Notes under the pieces: generated by a model | The model's database searches: none | What the model saw: only the letters and a program-made list of their open reading frames with translations | What the model was told of the DNA's origin: nothing | In this document: positions 56,540 through 64,000 of the stretch, piece after piece | Position numbering within the stretch: the stretch's first letter is position 1 | Layout: every line of letters starts with the position of its first letter | Origin: UBA1479 sp963976055 | GTDB lineage: Bacteria; Pseudomonadota; Alphaproteobacteria; Rhodospirillales; Casp-alpha2 | Direction: 5' to 3' | NCBI GenBank assembly: GCA_963976055.1 | Contig: CAXBJB010000004.1 | Coordinates: 62,001 to 126,000 of the forward strand | Length of the DNA: 64,000 nucleotides | Made by a program: the position numbers and the translations under genes

Positions 56540-58384
56540 ATGGACGATATGGACGCAACCCGGGACCACCCCGCACCCGCCGCTTCCGGCGGCGGTGACG
56601 CCGTCCCCGACCAGGCGGCCTATCAGGTTCTCGCGCGCAAATACCGGCCGACCGACTTCACCAGCCTGATCGGCCAGGAAGCGATGGTCCGCACCCTGAC
56701 CAACGCCATCGCCGCCGGCAGGCTCGCCCATGCCTTCGTGCTGACGGGCGTGCGGGGCGTCGGCAAGACGACGACCGCCCGCATCATCGCCCGCGCACTC
56801 AACTGCATCGGCCCCGACGGCACCGGCGGCCCCACGGTCGAGCCCTGCGGCGTCTGCGCCAACTGCACCGCGATCGCCCAGGACCGCCATGTCGATGTGA
56901 TGGAAATGGACGCGGCGTCGCGCACCGGGGTCGACGACATCCGCGAAATCATCGACGGCGTGCGCTACCGCCCGACCTCGGCGCGGTTCAAGATCTACAT
57001 CATCGACGAAGTCCACATGCTGTCGAAAAACGCCTTCAACGCGCTGTTGAAGACGCTGGAAGAACCGCCGGAACATGTGAAGTTCATCTTCGCGACCACG
57101 GAAATCCGCAAGGTGCCGGTCACGGTGCTGTCGCGCTGCCAGCGCTTCGATTTGCGCCGCATCGAGGTCCAGCGTCTGGCCGACCATTTCAAGGCGATCT
57201 GCGCCAAGGAGGGGGCCGAGATTTCCGAGGCCGCCCTGCACCTGATCGCCCGCGCCGCCGACGGCTCCGTGCGCGACGGCCTGTCGATCCTGGATCAGGC
57301 CATCGCCATGACCGAAGGGGCCATCGGTGAGGACCTGGTGCGCGACATGCTGGGCTTGGCGGACCGCTCGCAAGGCTTCGACCTTTTGGAAAAGACGCTC
57401 AAGGGCGACACGCCCGGCGCCCTCAATCAACTGGCAGCCATGTATCAGGACGGCGCCGATCCGGCGGCGGTGCTCAACGACCTTTTGGAAATCGTCCATT
57501 TCCTGACCCGGGCCAAACTGGTGCCGGAAACCCTGATCGACCCCGCCGTGCCCGAGATTGAGCGTGTGCGTGGCAAGGAACTGGCTGAGGGTCTCGGCAT
57601 GGGGGCGCTGGCCCGGGCCTGGCAGATGCTGCTGAAGGGTGTGGGCGAGGTGCAGCACGCGCCCAACGCCATCCAGGCGACGGAAATGGTCATCGTGCGC
57701 CTGGCCCATGCGGCCAACCTGCCGACGCCGGAAGAGGCGATCCGCCGGCTGACCGACGAGGGGGCCGCCGCCCCGGCTCCCGCCGCGTCCGCACCGCAGG
57801 ATTTCGCCCCGCAAGCGCCGCAGGCCGCCGCCCCGCAAGCACCGCCACCGTCTCCGGCACCACCTGTTGGCGGTGGGCCCTCCGGCGGCGGCACGGCCCG
57901 CGCCCTGGCGCAGCCCGAACCCGATTACGACGACGCCCCCGATTACGATGCGGAACCGGATTACGGCCCGGCCCCCACGGCCGAGGCGGACAACGGCCCC
58001 CTGCAGGCGCGCATCGACACCTTCGCCGATCTGGTGGCGCTGGCCGGAAAATTGAAGGAAGGCATCCTGCAGTCCCACATGATGGCCCAGGTCCATCTGG
58101 TGACGTTCGAGCCGGGCCGCATGGAATTCCGCCCGGGCCCGGGCGCCCCCGACAATCTGGCGGGCGACCTGGGGAAGTTCCTGAAATCCGTCACCGGCGA
58201 GCGCTGGATGGTCACCGTGTCCAACGAGGCGGGCCAGCCGACCCTGGCCGAACAGAAGTCCAAGGCCCAGGCGGCGGAAAAGGACGAGGTGTCCGAACAT
58301 CCCTTGGTCAAGGCGGTGATGGAGGCCTTCCCCGGCGCCGAGATTTCCGACGTCCGTCACCGGGACCGGCAAGACGACGACTAG
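56540..58384 (+). CDS. dnaX: DNA polymerase III subunits gamma/tau
   Basis: Clamp-loader ATPase of 614 residues. Walker A GVRGVGKTTTAR is near residue 71, the zinc cysteines in EPCGVCANC, IIDEVHMLSKNAFNALLK is the Walker B region, and the arginine finger is in LSRCQRFDLRR. Residues about 400-490 form a Pro/Ala-rich linker ending in acidic DYD repeats. The C-terminal domain corresponds to tau. I saw no A-rich slippery site for a shorter gamma product. It follows ffs, and its stop overlaps the convergent symporter gene by 4 bp. Confidence 0.96.
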   Translation: MDDMDATRDHPAPAASGGGDAVPDQAAYQVLARKYRPTDFTSLIGQEAMVRTLTNAIAAGRLAHAFVLTGVRGVGKTTTARIIARALNCIGPDGTGGPTVEPCGVCANCTAIAQDRHVDVMEMDAASRTGVDDIREIIDGVRYRPTSARFKIYIIDEVHMLSKNAFNALLKTLEEPPEHVKFIFATTEIRKVPVTVLSRCQRFDLRRIEVQRLADHFKAICAKEGAEISEAALHLIARAADGSVRDGLSILDQAIAMTEGAIGEDLVRDMLGLADRSQGFDLLEKTLKGDTPGALNQLAAMYQDGADPAAVLNDLLEIVHFLTRAKLVPETLIDPAVPEIERVRGKELAEGLGMGALARAWQMLLKGVGEVQHAPNAIQATEMVIVRLAHAANLPTPEEAIRRLTDEGAAAPAPAASAPQDFAPQAPQAAAPQAPPPSPAPPVGGGPSGGGTARALAQPEPDYDDAPDYDAEPDYGPAPTAEADNGPLQARIDTFADLVALAGKLKEGILQSHMMAQVHLVTFEPGRMEFRPGPGAPDNLAGDLGKFLKSVTGERWMVTVSNEAGQPTLAEQKSKAQAAEKDEVSEHPLVKAVMEAFPGAEISDVRHRDRQDDD

Positions 58385-59775
58385 GCGACGCCGCCGGCCT
58401 TTGCCGGGCTCGCCGCAGCTTCCTCGCGCCGCATCCAGCGATCCATCAGGACACAGGCGACCAGATCACCGACCACATTGAGAGACGTCCGGCTCATGTC
58501 CAGGATGCGGTCGACGCCCATGATCAGGGCGATCCCCGCCGGCGGCACGCCGACGGAGGCCAGAATGGACGCCAGCACGACGATGCCGACCCCGGGCGTG
58601 GCCGGCGAGCCGATGGACGCCCCCACCGCCGTGAGCACGATCAAGGTCAACCCGCCCGCGCCGATTTCCACGCCGAATACCTGGGCCAGGAAGATGGCGG
58701 CCACGCCCTGGTAAAGCGCTGTGCCGTTCATATTGATGGTGGCGCCCATGGGGATGATGAACTGGCTGACGGCGGGGCGGACACCCAGCCGTTCTTCGGC
58801 GGTCTTGATGGACAGCGGCATCACGGCGGCGGAACTCGACGTGGAAAAAGCAAGCAGCATCACGTCCCTGGCCGCGTGCAGGAACCGCCCCGGGGGCATC
58901 CCGGCCCCGATGCGGGCAATGGCCAGAAGTAGGACAAGCAGACAAAGCAGGCCGAGCAGCACCGTGCCGACATAGATCGCCATGCCGATCAGGGATTGCA
59001 GGCCGATCTTGGAAGTCAGCTGCGCCAGCAGCCCGAATACCGCCCAGGGGGCCAGCCACATCGCCCAGCGCACCACGGTCATGCAGACTTCCTGCAGGGA
59101 GGCCAGCAGATCCAGCATCGGCTTGGCCTTGTCGCGCTCCATCATGACGAGGGCGACGCCGACCACGCTGGCGAAGATGACGACCTGCAGCATGTTGCTC
59201 TCGACCATGGATGACAACGGATTGGATGGCACGAGGGTGAGAAACCGTTGCGGAAGATTGCTGATGGAGGGCGCCGCGGGCAGGCCGCCCGCGGCCGCCT
59301 GAGGCAGCGTGTCCAGGCCCGAGCGGATGCTTTCCGCGTCCAGGTAATACCCGGGCCCGATGGCCAGCGCCAGCCAGATGCCGATGGCGACGGCAATGCC
59401 CGTGGTGATGACGAAATAGAGAACGGACCGGAGCCCGAGCCGTCGCAACTGCCCCAGATCATTGTTCGAACAGAGCCCCCGGATGATGGAGGCAAAGACA
59501 AGCGGAATGACGATCATCTGAATCGACGCCAGAAACAATTGTCCGGGAAAACCGAGCCAGTTGCCGATGGCGGCGGCGGCCGACGGCGTCACCAGCCCGG
59601 CGCTGGGGCCGAGCGCCATACCCGTGGCGATGCCGAGTGCCATGCCGATCAGAACCTGCAGCCACAACCGGCCGCGCACCAGATTCTGCAAGGTTTCCGC
59701 CATGGGTAACAGCGAGCGGCGCCGGGGATTTTCCACGGGCGCCCAATCTGGTGGCGGGCTCGGGTGCATGCTCAT
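58381..59775 (-). CDS. Dicarboxylate/amino acid:cation symporter (DAACS family)
   Basis: Polytopic transporter of 464 residues related to GltP and DctA. The first helices begin near LWLQVLIGMALGIATGMAL. The substrate-binding core includes the Ser-rich FSTSSSAAVMPLSI, MGATINMNGTALYQG, and the C-terminal GVDRILDMSRTSLNVVGD. It probably imports glutamate, aspartate or C4-dicarboxylates with Na+ or H+; the exact substrate is open. GAGGA precedes the ATG at 59775. It interrupts the usual dnaX-ybaB-recR order on the opposite strand. Confidence 0.9.
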   Translation of the reverse strand: MSMHPSPPPDWAPVENPRRRSLLPMAETLQNLVRGRLWLQVLIGMALGIATGMALGPSAGLVTPSAAAAIGNWLGFPGQLFLASIQMIVIPLVFASIIRGLCSNNDLGQLRRLGLRSVLYFVITTGIAVAIGIWLALAIGPGYYLDAESIRSGLDTLPQAAAGGLPAAPSISNLPQRFLTLVPSNPLSSMVESNMLQVVIFASVVGVALVMMERDKAKPMLDLLASLQEVCMTVVRWAMWLAPWAVFGLLAQLTSKIGLQSLIGMAIYVGTVLLGLLCLLVLLLAIARIGAGMPPGRFLHAARDVMLLAFSTSSSAAVMPLSIKTAEERLGVRPAVSQFIIPMGATINMNGTALYQGVAAIFLAQVFGVEIGAGGLTLIVLTAVGASIGSPATPGVGIVVLASILASVGVPPAGIALIMGVDRILDMSRTSLNVVGDLVACVLMDRWMRREEAAASPAKAGGVA

Positions 59776-59817
59776 CGCGTCCTCGTTGCGGCCAAAATGG
59801 CGGCGTCGGCCTGTAGT

Positions 59818-60654
59818 CTAGTCCATCAGAAATTTGTTGTTCGACGCCTCGCCCCAGGCTTCGATGAACTGCTTAAGGTGCGGGCGGGCCTCGCCCTCGG
59901 CCTCGACCAGTGAGATCACGTCGGCCAGCGCCTTGTTCAAGGCCTCGGTCGTCAGCACCCCCCGGTGGTGCTGCCAGCGCAGATAGACCAGATAGGTGTT
60001 CAACACGTCCGTCTCGCAGTAGTCGCGGATTTCCGCGACGCGGCCGTCATCGAACATGGGGGCGACTTGGCTGCCGTCGACGCCGAACTTGCCGGGCAGG
60101 CCCAGGATCGCGCAAACCTCGTTCAGCTTGATGCGGGCCGAGGCGCCGAAATCCGACAACGCCTCGATCAGGTCGCAGTGCCAGTCCAGCGCATAGCGCG
60201 CCGTGTAGTTCTCCCACTTGTTCGACGTGTCGTGCAGCAGCGGCGCCTGCACGCCGTGGGCCATGGCCCGGTATTTCAGGACCGGCAGGTCGAAGCCCCG
60301 GCCGTTGAAGCTGACCAGCCGGGGGCGCAGGCGCTCGAAATAGCCGAAGAAGCCTTGCAGCAGTTTCTTCTCGCCGAAGCTGGCCTCGCCGCCGGAGCGC
60401 AGTTCCTTCAGATGGTAGATCTCGCCGCCGCCGGGCGTGTGTTCGATCTCGGCCTCCAGGAAGCTGATGGCGACTACCCGGTGAAAGGGCTGGCGGTGGA
60501 AATCGTTGCGCCCGTCGGTGATTTCCAGGTGATAGCGCGACAACTCGTCGCGCCGGGCCTGGACGTCGGGATCGTCAAAGCCGGTCAGCGCCGGCACGGC
60601 GTCGGTGTCGGGCACGGTTTCGATGTCGAAGACGAAGAGGTTTCTATGCTGCAT
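59818..60654 (-). CDS. 3'-5' exonuclease of the PolB-like family
   Basis: Predicted exonuclease of 278 residues with an RNase H/DnaQ-like fold. Exo I is VFDIETVPDT near residue 8, Exo II lies in LVSFNGRGFDLPVLKYR and Exo III in RDYCETDVLNTYLVY, giving the acidic metal ligands. It resembles the PF10108 group related to the DNA polymerase B exonuclease. The start at ATG 60654 is preferred over an extension to 60711. It is divergent from ybaB, 60 bp away. Confidence 0.82.
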   Translation of the reverse strand: MQHRNLFVFDIETVPDTDAVPALTGFDDPDVQARRDELSRYHLEITDGRNDFHRQPFHRVVAISFLEAEIEHTPGGGEIYHLKELRSGGEASFGEKKLLQGFFGYFERLRPRLVSFNGRGFDLPVLKYRAMAHGVQAPLLHDTSNKWENYTARYALDWHCDLIEALSDFGASARIKLNEVCAILGLPGKFGVDGSQVAPMFDDGRVAEIRDYCETDVLNTYLVYLRWQHHRGVLTTEALNKALADVISLVEAEGEARPHLKQFIEAWGEASNNKFLMD

Positions 60655-60714
60655 GACGACTGTTATACACTGGCCAACCCATCCCCGGCACCCATTGAGA
60701 AGCGGACGCAACCC

Positions 60715-61044
60715 ATGAAGAACCTCGGCAAGATGATGCAGCAGGCTCAGGAAATCCAGGCCAAGATGGCCCGCATGCAGGACGAACTGGCCGAGCTTGA
60801 GGTTACGGGCGCGTCGGGTGCGGGCATGGTCGAGGTCACCCTGAACGGCAAGGGCGAGGCGCGGGGCGTGAAGATCGACCCGTCGCTTTTGTCCGGCGCG
60901 GACACGGACGTCGAGGTTCTGGAAGACCTCATCACCGCCGCCATCAACGACGCCAAGGCCAAGGCGGAGCGCGAAATGCAGGCCCGCATGCAGGACCTGA
61001 CCGGCGGCTTGGGCCTGCCGCCCGGCTTCAAGCTGCCGTTCTGA
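60715..61044 (+). CDS. ybaB: YbaB/EbfC nucleoid-associated protein
   Basis: Small DNA-binding protein of 109 residues. MKNLGKMMQQAQEIQAKMAR at the N-terminus and VEVTLNGKGEARGVKIDPSLL match the family. It is usually encoded with dnaX and recR and contributes to nucleoid organisation. The ATG at 60715 has only a weak Shine-Dalgarno (GAGAAG). recR follows after 17 bp. Confidence 0.95.
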   Translation: MKNLGKMMQQAQEIQAKMARMQDELAELEVTGASGAGMVEVTLNGKGEARGVKIDPSLLSGADTDVEVLEDLITAAINDAKAKAEREMQARMQDLTGGLGLPPGFKLPF

Positions 61045-61061
61045 TTGCCTGACAGTCCCGC

Positions 61062-61661
61062 ATGGTCACGTCCGACATCGATCGCCTGATCACACTGCTG
61101 GCCAAGCTGCCGGGCCTGGGCCCGCGCTCGGCCCGCCGCGCGGTGCTGCACCTGATGAAGCGGACGGACAGTCTGATGGAACCGATGGCGCGCGCCCTCG
61201 ACGCGGCGGCGCGCAACATCAAGACCTGTTCGACCTGCGGCAACCTGGATACCCGAGACCCTTGTGAGATCTGCACGGACGACCGCCGCGACGCGGCGCA
61301 GATCTGCGTGGTCGAGGACGTCGCCGATCTCTGGGCGCTGGAACGCACGGCCGGGTTCAAGGGCCACTACCACGTGCTGGGCGGGACCCTGTCGGCGCTC
61401 GACGGCGTCACGCCCGAGGACCTGCGCATTCCGGGCCTTTGTGCGCGCATCCAGGCGGGCGGGGTGAAAGAGGTCATCCTGGCGACCAACGCCACCGTCG
61501 ACGGCCAGACCACGGCGCACTACATCGTCGACCGCGTCGCCGGATTGGGCAAGGATGTCGTGGTGTCGGGATTGGCCCACGGCGTGCCCGTGGGCGGTGA
61601 ACTCGATTACCTGGACGATGGCACCCTGACGGCGGCCATGAAGGCGCGGCGGCCGCTTTAA
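61062..61661 (+). CDS. recR: Recombination mediator RecR
   Basis: RecR of 199 residues, which acts with RecFO in loading RecA at gaps. A helix-hairpin-helix region (LAKLPGLGPRSARRAVLHL) is followed by the zinc cysteines CSTCGNLDTRDPCEIC and the Toprim motif ICVVEDVADLWALE. The length is typical. It is downstream of ybaB in the same operon and convergent with rmuC, 10 bp away. Confidence 0.96.
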   Translation: MVTSDIDRLITLLAKLPGLGPRSARRAVLHLMKRTDSLMEPMARALDAAARNIKTCSTCGNLDTRDPCEICTDDRRDAAQICVVEDVADLWALERTAGFKGHYHVLGGTLSALDGVTPEDLRIPGLCARIQAGGVKEVILATNATVDGQTTAHYIVDRVAGLGKDVVVSGLAHGVPVGGELDYLDDGTLTAAMKARRPL

Positions 61662-61671
61662 CCGCAGGTGA

Positions 61672-62793
61672 TCAGTCGTCGCGGCCCAGCACGCGCAGGT
61701 TGGGGGTGGCCGCCGGCGGCAGGTCTTCCGCCGGCGTTTCGTCGGCCAGTTGCAGGTCCTCGATCTTCTCGCCTCGCTTGGTGATCTTGTCGGTGGAGAC
61801 GCGGATGTCGCGGATGTCCTTGGTCGCCTGGTCGAAATGGGTTTGCAGCTTGCCGACCCGGTCGTCGAGGCGGCCGACGTCTTCCATCATCTTCTGGACC
61901 TCGGCCTGAATAACATGGGCCTGCTCGCGCATGCGGGAATCCTTCAGGATCGCGCGCACGGTGTTGAGCGTCGCCATCAGCGTGGTGGGGGAGACGATCC
62001 ACACCCGCCTTCGGTAGCTTTCCTCGACCACGTTGACGAAGTTGGCGTGCAATTCCGCATAGACCGCTTCCGACGGCAGGAACATGAGCGCCGATTCCGC
62101 CGTCTCGCCGGGCACGATGTATTTTTCCGAGATCGCGACCACATGGGCCTTCACGTCCTGGGCGAAGCGCCGCCCGGCGGCGACCTTCGCCGCCTCGTCA
62201 CTGCCGGCGTCGCGCAGCGCCTGATAGCTTTCCAGCGGAAACTTGGCGTCGATCACGATGGAGCCCGGCGGGTTGGGCAGCTTGAGCAAACAATCCGCCC
62301 GTTTGCCGTTGCTCAGGCTGACCTGGAATTCATAGGCACTGGGCGGCAGGGTCGCGGTGACCAGATCGTTCAGCTGAATTTCCCCGAACGCACCCCGCGC
62401 CTGCTTGTTGGAGAGAATATCCTGCAAGCCCACCATCTGCTGCGACAGGTCGGTCAGGTTCTTCTGCGCATGGTCGATGACGGCGAGGCGTTCGTACAGC
62501 GTCTTGAGCGACTGGCCCGTGCGTTCCGACTGCTGATGCAGGCTGTCGCCAAGCCGCTTGCCAAGCCCGTCCAAGCGGTCGTTCACGGTCACCTGCGACT
62601 GCTGCAACGCGCCGGACAGTTCCGCCTGTTGGCGCGATAGCGCCTCGGCCATGGCCGTGATGCGCGCCATCTGGTCCAGGTTTTCCCGCCGCGCGCGCTG
62701 GGTCACGGCATAGACCCCGGCGACCAGCGCCGCCAGCAGGGCGAGGCCGATGCCGAGCACGATGCCCGTGTTGTCCAGAATGGTCACATCCAT
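61672..62793 (-). CDS. rmuC: RmuC family DNA recombination protein
   Basis: Protein of 373 residues. An N-terminal membrane helix (GIVLGIGLALLAALVAGVYAV) precedes a coiled coil (about 40-120). The RmuC nuclease-like domain contains RGAFGEIQLNDLV, IVIDAKFPLESYQAL and RRVWIVSPTTLMATLNTV. RmuC limits inversions at short repeats in E. coli. The start at ATG 62793 is chosen because the longer frame to 63750 is a shadow of the DUF4139 gene. Confidence 0.92.
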   Translation of the reverse strand: MDVTILDNTGIVLGIGLALLAALVAGVYAVTQRARRENLDQMARITAMAEALSRQQAELSGALQQSQVTVNDRLDGLGKRLGDSLHQQSERTGQSLKTLYERLAVIDHAQKNLTDLSQQMVGLQDILSNKQARGAFGEIQLNDLVTATLPPSAYEFQVSLSNGKRADCLLKLPNPPGSIVIDAKFPLESYQALRDAGSDEAAKVAAGRRFAQDVKAHVVAISEKYIVPGETAESALMFLPSEAVYAELHANFVNVVEESYRRRVWIVSPTTLMATLNTVRAILKDSRMREQAHVIQAEVQKMMEDVGRLDDRVGKLQTHFDQATKDIRDIRVSTDKITKRGEKIEDLQLADETPAEDLPPAATPNLRVLGRDD

Positions 62794-62901
62794 GACGTGT
62801 CGCTGCCTTGTTTCCGGCGGAATTAGAGGCCAAGCTTGACGCAATCGGCGCGGGAAAACAAACAGCGAACCCGCGCCCCGCCCAATCCCAAGGAGACCGC
62901 C

Positions 62902-64000
62902 ATGTCCCGCCTTTCCCGACGCCCCCGTGCCCTGGCCGCCGCTGCCCTGGCGCTGCCCGTCCTGGTCCTGCCGATTCGCGGCCATGCCCAGGCGACAACG
63001 GCGGAGCCGGAACGCGCCGCCGCGCGCGTGGTCACCGTGTTCACGGGCGGCTTCGGCCAGGTCTGGGAACGCCGCGCCCTGACGCCCCAGGCCGGGGTGC
63101 GGGATGTCGTGCTCGACGGCATCAGCCAGCGCACGGTCGCGGAAAGCCTGCGCCTTGCCGGCGACGGCGGGGACATCGCGGTGCAGTCGCTGACGCTGTC
63201 GCGCAACCTGCTGACCCCCCGCGCCCTGCTGGAACGCTTCCTCGGCAAGGAGGTCGGCGTGGTCAAGGTCCATCCGACCACGGGCGAGGAGCGGGTCGAG
63301 AAGGCGACGGTGCTGTCCATTCAGAACGGCGTCGTGCTGCGCCTGGGTGGGCGGATCGAGACGGGCATGCCGGGGCGGCTGGTGTTTCCCGACGACGTCG
63401 GCGACCTGGCGGCCAAGCCCGGCCTGACGGCGCGCATTTCCGCCGGATCGACGGTCAAGGGCCTGACCCTGACCTACCTTACCGAAGGCCTGTCCTGGTC
63501 CACGGACTACACGGCGGTCGTCGCGCCGGACGGCGGGCGGATCAGCCTGTCCGGTTGGGCGTCGGTGCAGAACGACACGGGCGTGGCCCTGGACGCTGGC
63601 CGCCTGCGCCTGGTCGCGGGCGAGGTCAATCGCGCGATGGGCGGCCCCCAGCCCATGGCCAAGGCGCCCCGCACGATGATGATGGCCGAAGCGCGCGGCG
63701 CCGCCGCCGACGCGGCCCTGCCCGTGCGCGAAGCCCAAGGGGCGGTCCATGTCTATACCTTGGCCGGCGCGCAGACGTTTGCCCCTGGCGAGCGCAAGCA
63801 GATGGCGCTCCTCGGCCCGGTCGAGGTGCCGGTTTCGGAGACATTACTGAGCCTGGGCAATCCGCAACTGTTTGGTCCGGCTCCGGGCGATCAGGCCCCG
63901 GACCATCCCCAGGTGCGTCTCGGCTTCGACAACAAGTCCCTGGTCGCGGGCGGCCTGCCGCTGCCGGGCGGGGTGGTCCGCGCCTACCGCTCAGGCGCCG
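62902..64000 (+). CDS. DUF4139-domain exported protein (5' part only)
   Basis: The first 366 codons of a gene that continues past the window. A signal peptide (ALAAAALALPVLVLPIRGHAQ) is followed by VWERRALTPQAGVRDVVLDG and later GLTLTYLTEGLSWSTDYTAV, the beta-strand block typical of DUF4139 proteins. A Met-rich patch (RTMMMAEARG) lies near residue 255. The function is unknown. The ATG at 62902 follows AAGGAG. It is divergent from rmuC. Confidence 0.85.
   Translation, partial: MSRLSRRPRALAAAALALPVLVLPIRGHAQATTAEPERAAARVVTVFTGGFGQVWERRALTPQAGVRDVVLDGISQRTVAESLRLAGDGGDIAVQSLTLSRNLLTPRALLERFLGKEVGVVKVHPTTGEERVEKATVLSIQNGVVLRLGGRIETGMPGRLVFPDDVGDLAAKPGLTARISAGSTVKGLTLTYLTEGLSWSTDYTAVVAPDGGRISLSGWASVQNDTGVALDAGRLRLVAGEVNRAMGGPQPMAKAPRTMMMAEARGAAADAALPVREAQGAVHVYTLAGAQTFAPGERKQMALLGPVEVPVSETLLSLGNPQLFGPAPGDQAPDHPQVRLGFDNKSLVAGGLPLPGGVVRAYRSGA

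Noticed and set aside
57700..58100. Programmed frameshift in dnaX making a short gamma subunit
   Set aside because: No A AAA AAG-type slippery heptamer followed by a hairpin was noticed in the linker region.

Overview
The window is GC-rich, densely coded chromosomal DNA from an alphaproteobacterium, most likely of the Rhodospirillales in the broad sense. The basis is gene order: addB-murU-amgK-tsaE, ahcY with a PAS protein, ptsI-ptsH-EIIA(Man)-rapZ-hprK, chvG-chvI with pckA, gltB-gltD, and ffs-dnaX with ybaB-recR are all characteristic alphaproteobacterial neighbourhoods. No prophage, integrase, transposase, CRISPR array or tRNA gene was found. The genus cannot be told from the sequence alone.

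Layout. 1-4.0 kb: the 5' part of addB, then murU, amgK and tsaE (minus strand). 4.1-6.6 kb: a thioredoxin-reductase-like ferredoxin-NADP reductase, an SDR and a diheme cytochrome c (plus). 6.8-8.3 kb: an isolated motA/motB pair. 8.4-14.7 kb (minus): an HD-GYP receptor, hspQ, a PAS protein lacking any kinase domain, and ahcY. 15-16.5 kb: a haloacid-dehalogenase-like hydrolase and an alpha/beta hydrolase. 16.5-20.5 kb (minus): hprK, rapZ, PTS EIIA, HPr and EI. 20.7-22.5 kb: an SDR without its catalytic residues and a methyltransferase. 22.6-25.0 kb (minus): chvG and chvI. 25.2-29.2 kb (plus): promoter, cobalamin riboswitch and cbtB-cbtA, a HugZ-like protein, and pckA. 29.4-33.2 kb: a PPGL-repeat exported protein, an unknown gene behind a Fur-like box, a three-gene overlapping operon (amidotransferase, beta-hydroxyacid dehydrogenase, DUF423) and a PAS_5-like protein. 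33.2-39.3 kb: gltD and gltB. 39.5-48.6 kb: uppP, then ghrA with yejFEBA, hisN and a membrane-anchored cytochrome c. 48.8-50.6 kb: pheA, a DUF983 protein and a cupin. 50.6-55.2 kb (minus): a MacAB-type exporter, an SDR, a DCC-family thiol protein and the amputated tail of a DUF427 gene. 55.3-64 kb: nudC, SRP RNA, dnaX, a dicarboxylate/amino-acid symporter, a 3'-5' exonuclease, ybaB, recR, rmuC and the 5' part of a DUF4139 gene.

How it works together. The clearest circuit is regulatory. EI, HPr (His15 and Ser46 both present) and an EIIA of the mannose family form a PTS without any sugar permease in view. They are encoded with HPr kinase/phosphorylase, RapZ and the ChvG-ChvI two-component system, with pckA nearby. 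This is the arrangement thought to link nutrient and envelope state to gluconeogenesis in alphaproteobacteria. MurU and AmgK are the cell-wall recycling bypass, UppP recycles the lipid carrier, and Yej imports peptides. AddB, RecR and RmuC, and probably YbaB, serve DNA repair and maintenance.

No wholly new multi-gene system is evident. The most notable points are two related palindromic intergenic repeats, an SDR that has lost Ser/Tyr/Lys, a PAS sensor that ends before its kinase, a DUF427 remnant lying in frame behind the DCC stop codon, a Fur-like box in front of an unrecognised gene, and the promoter/riboswitch/cobalt-transporter unit.
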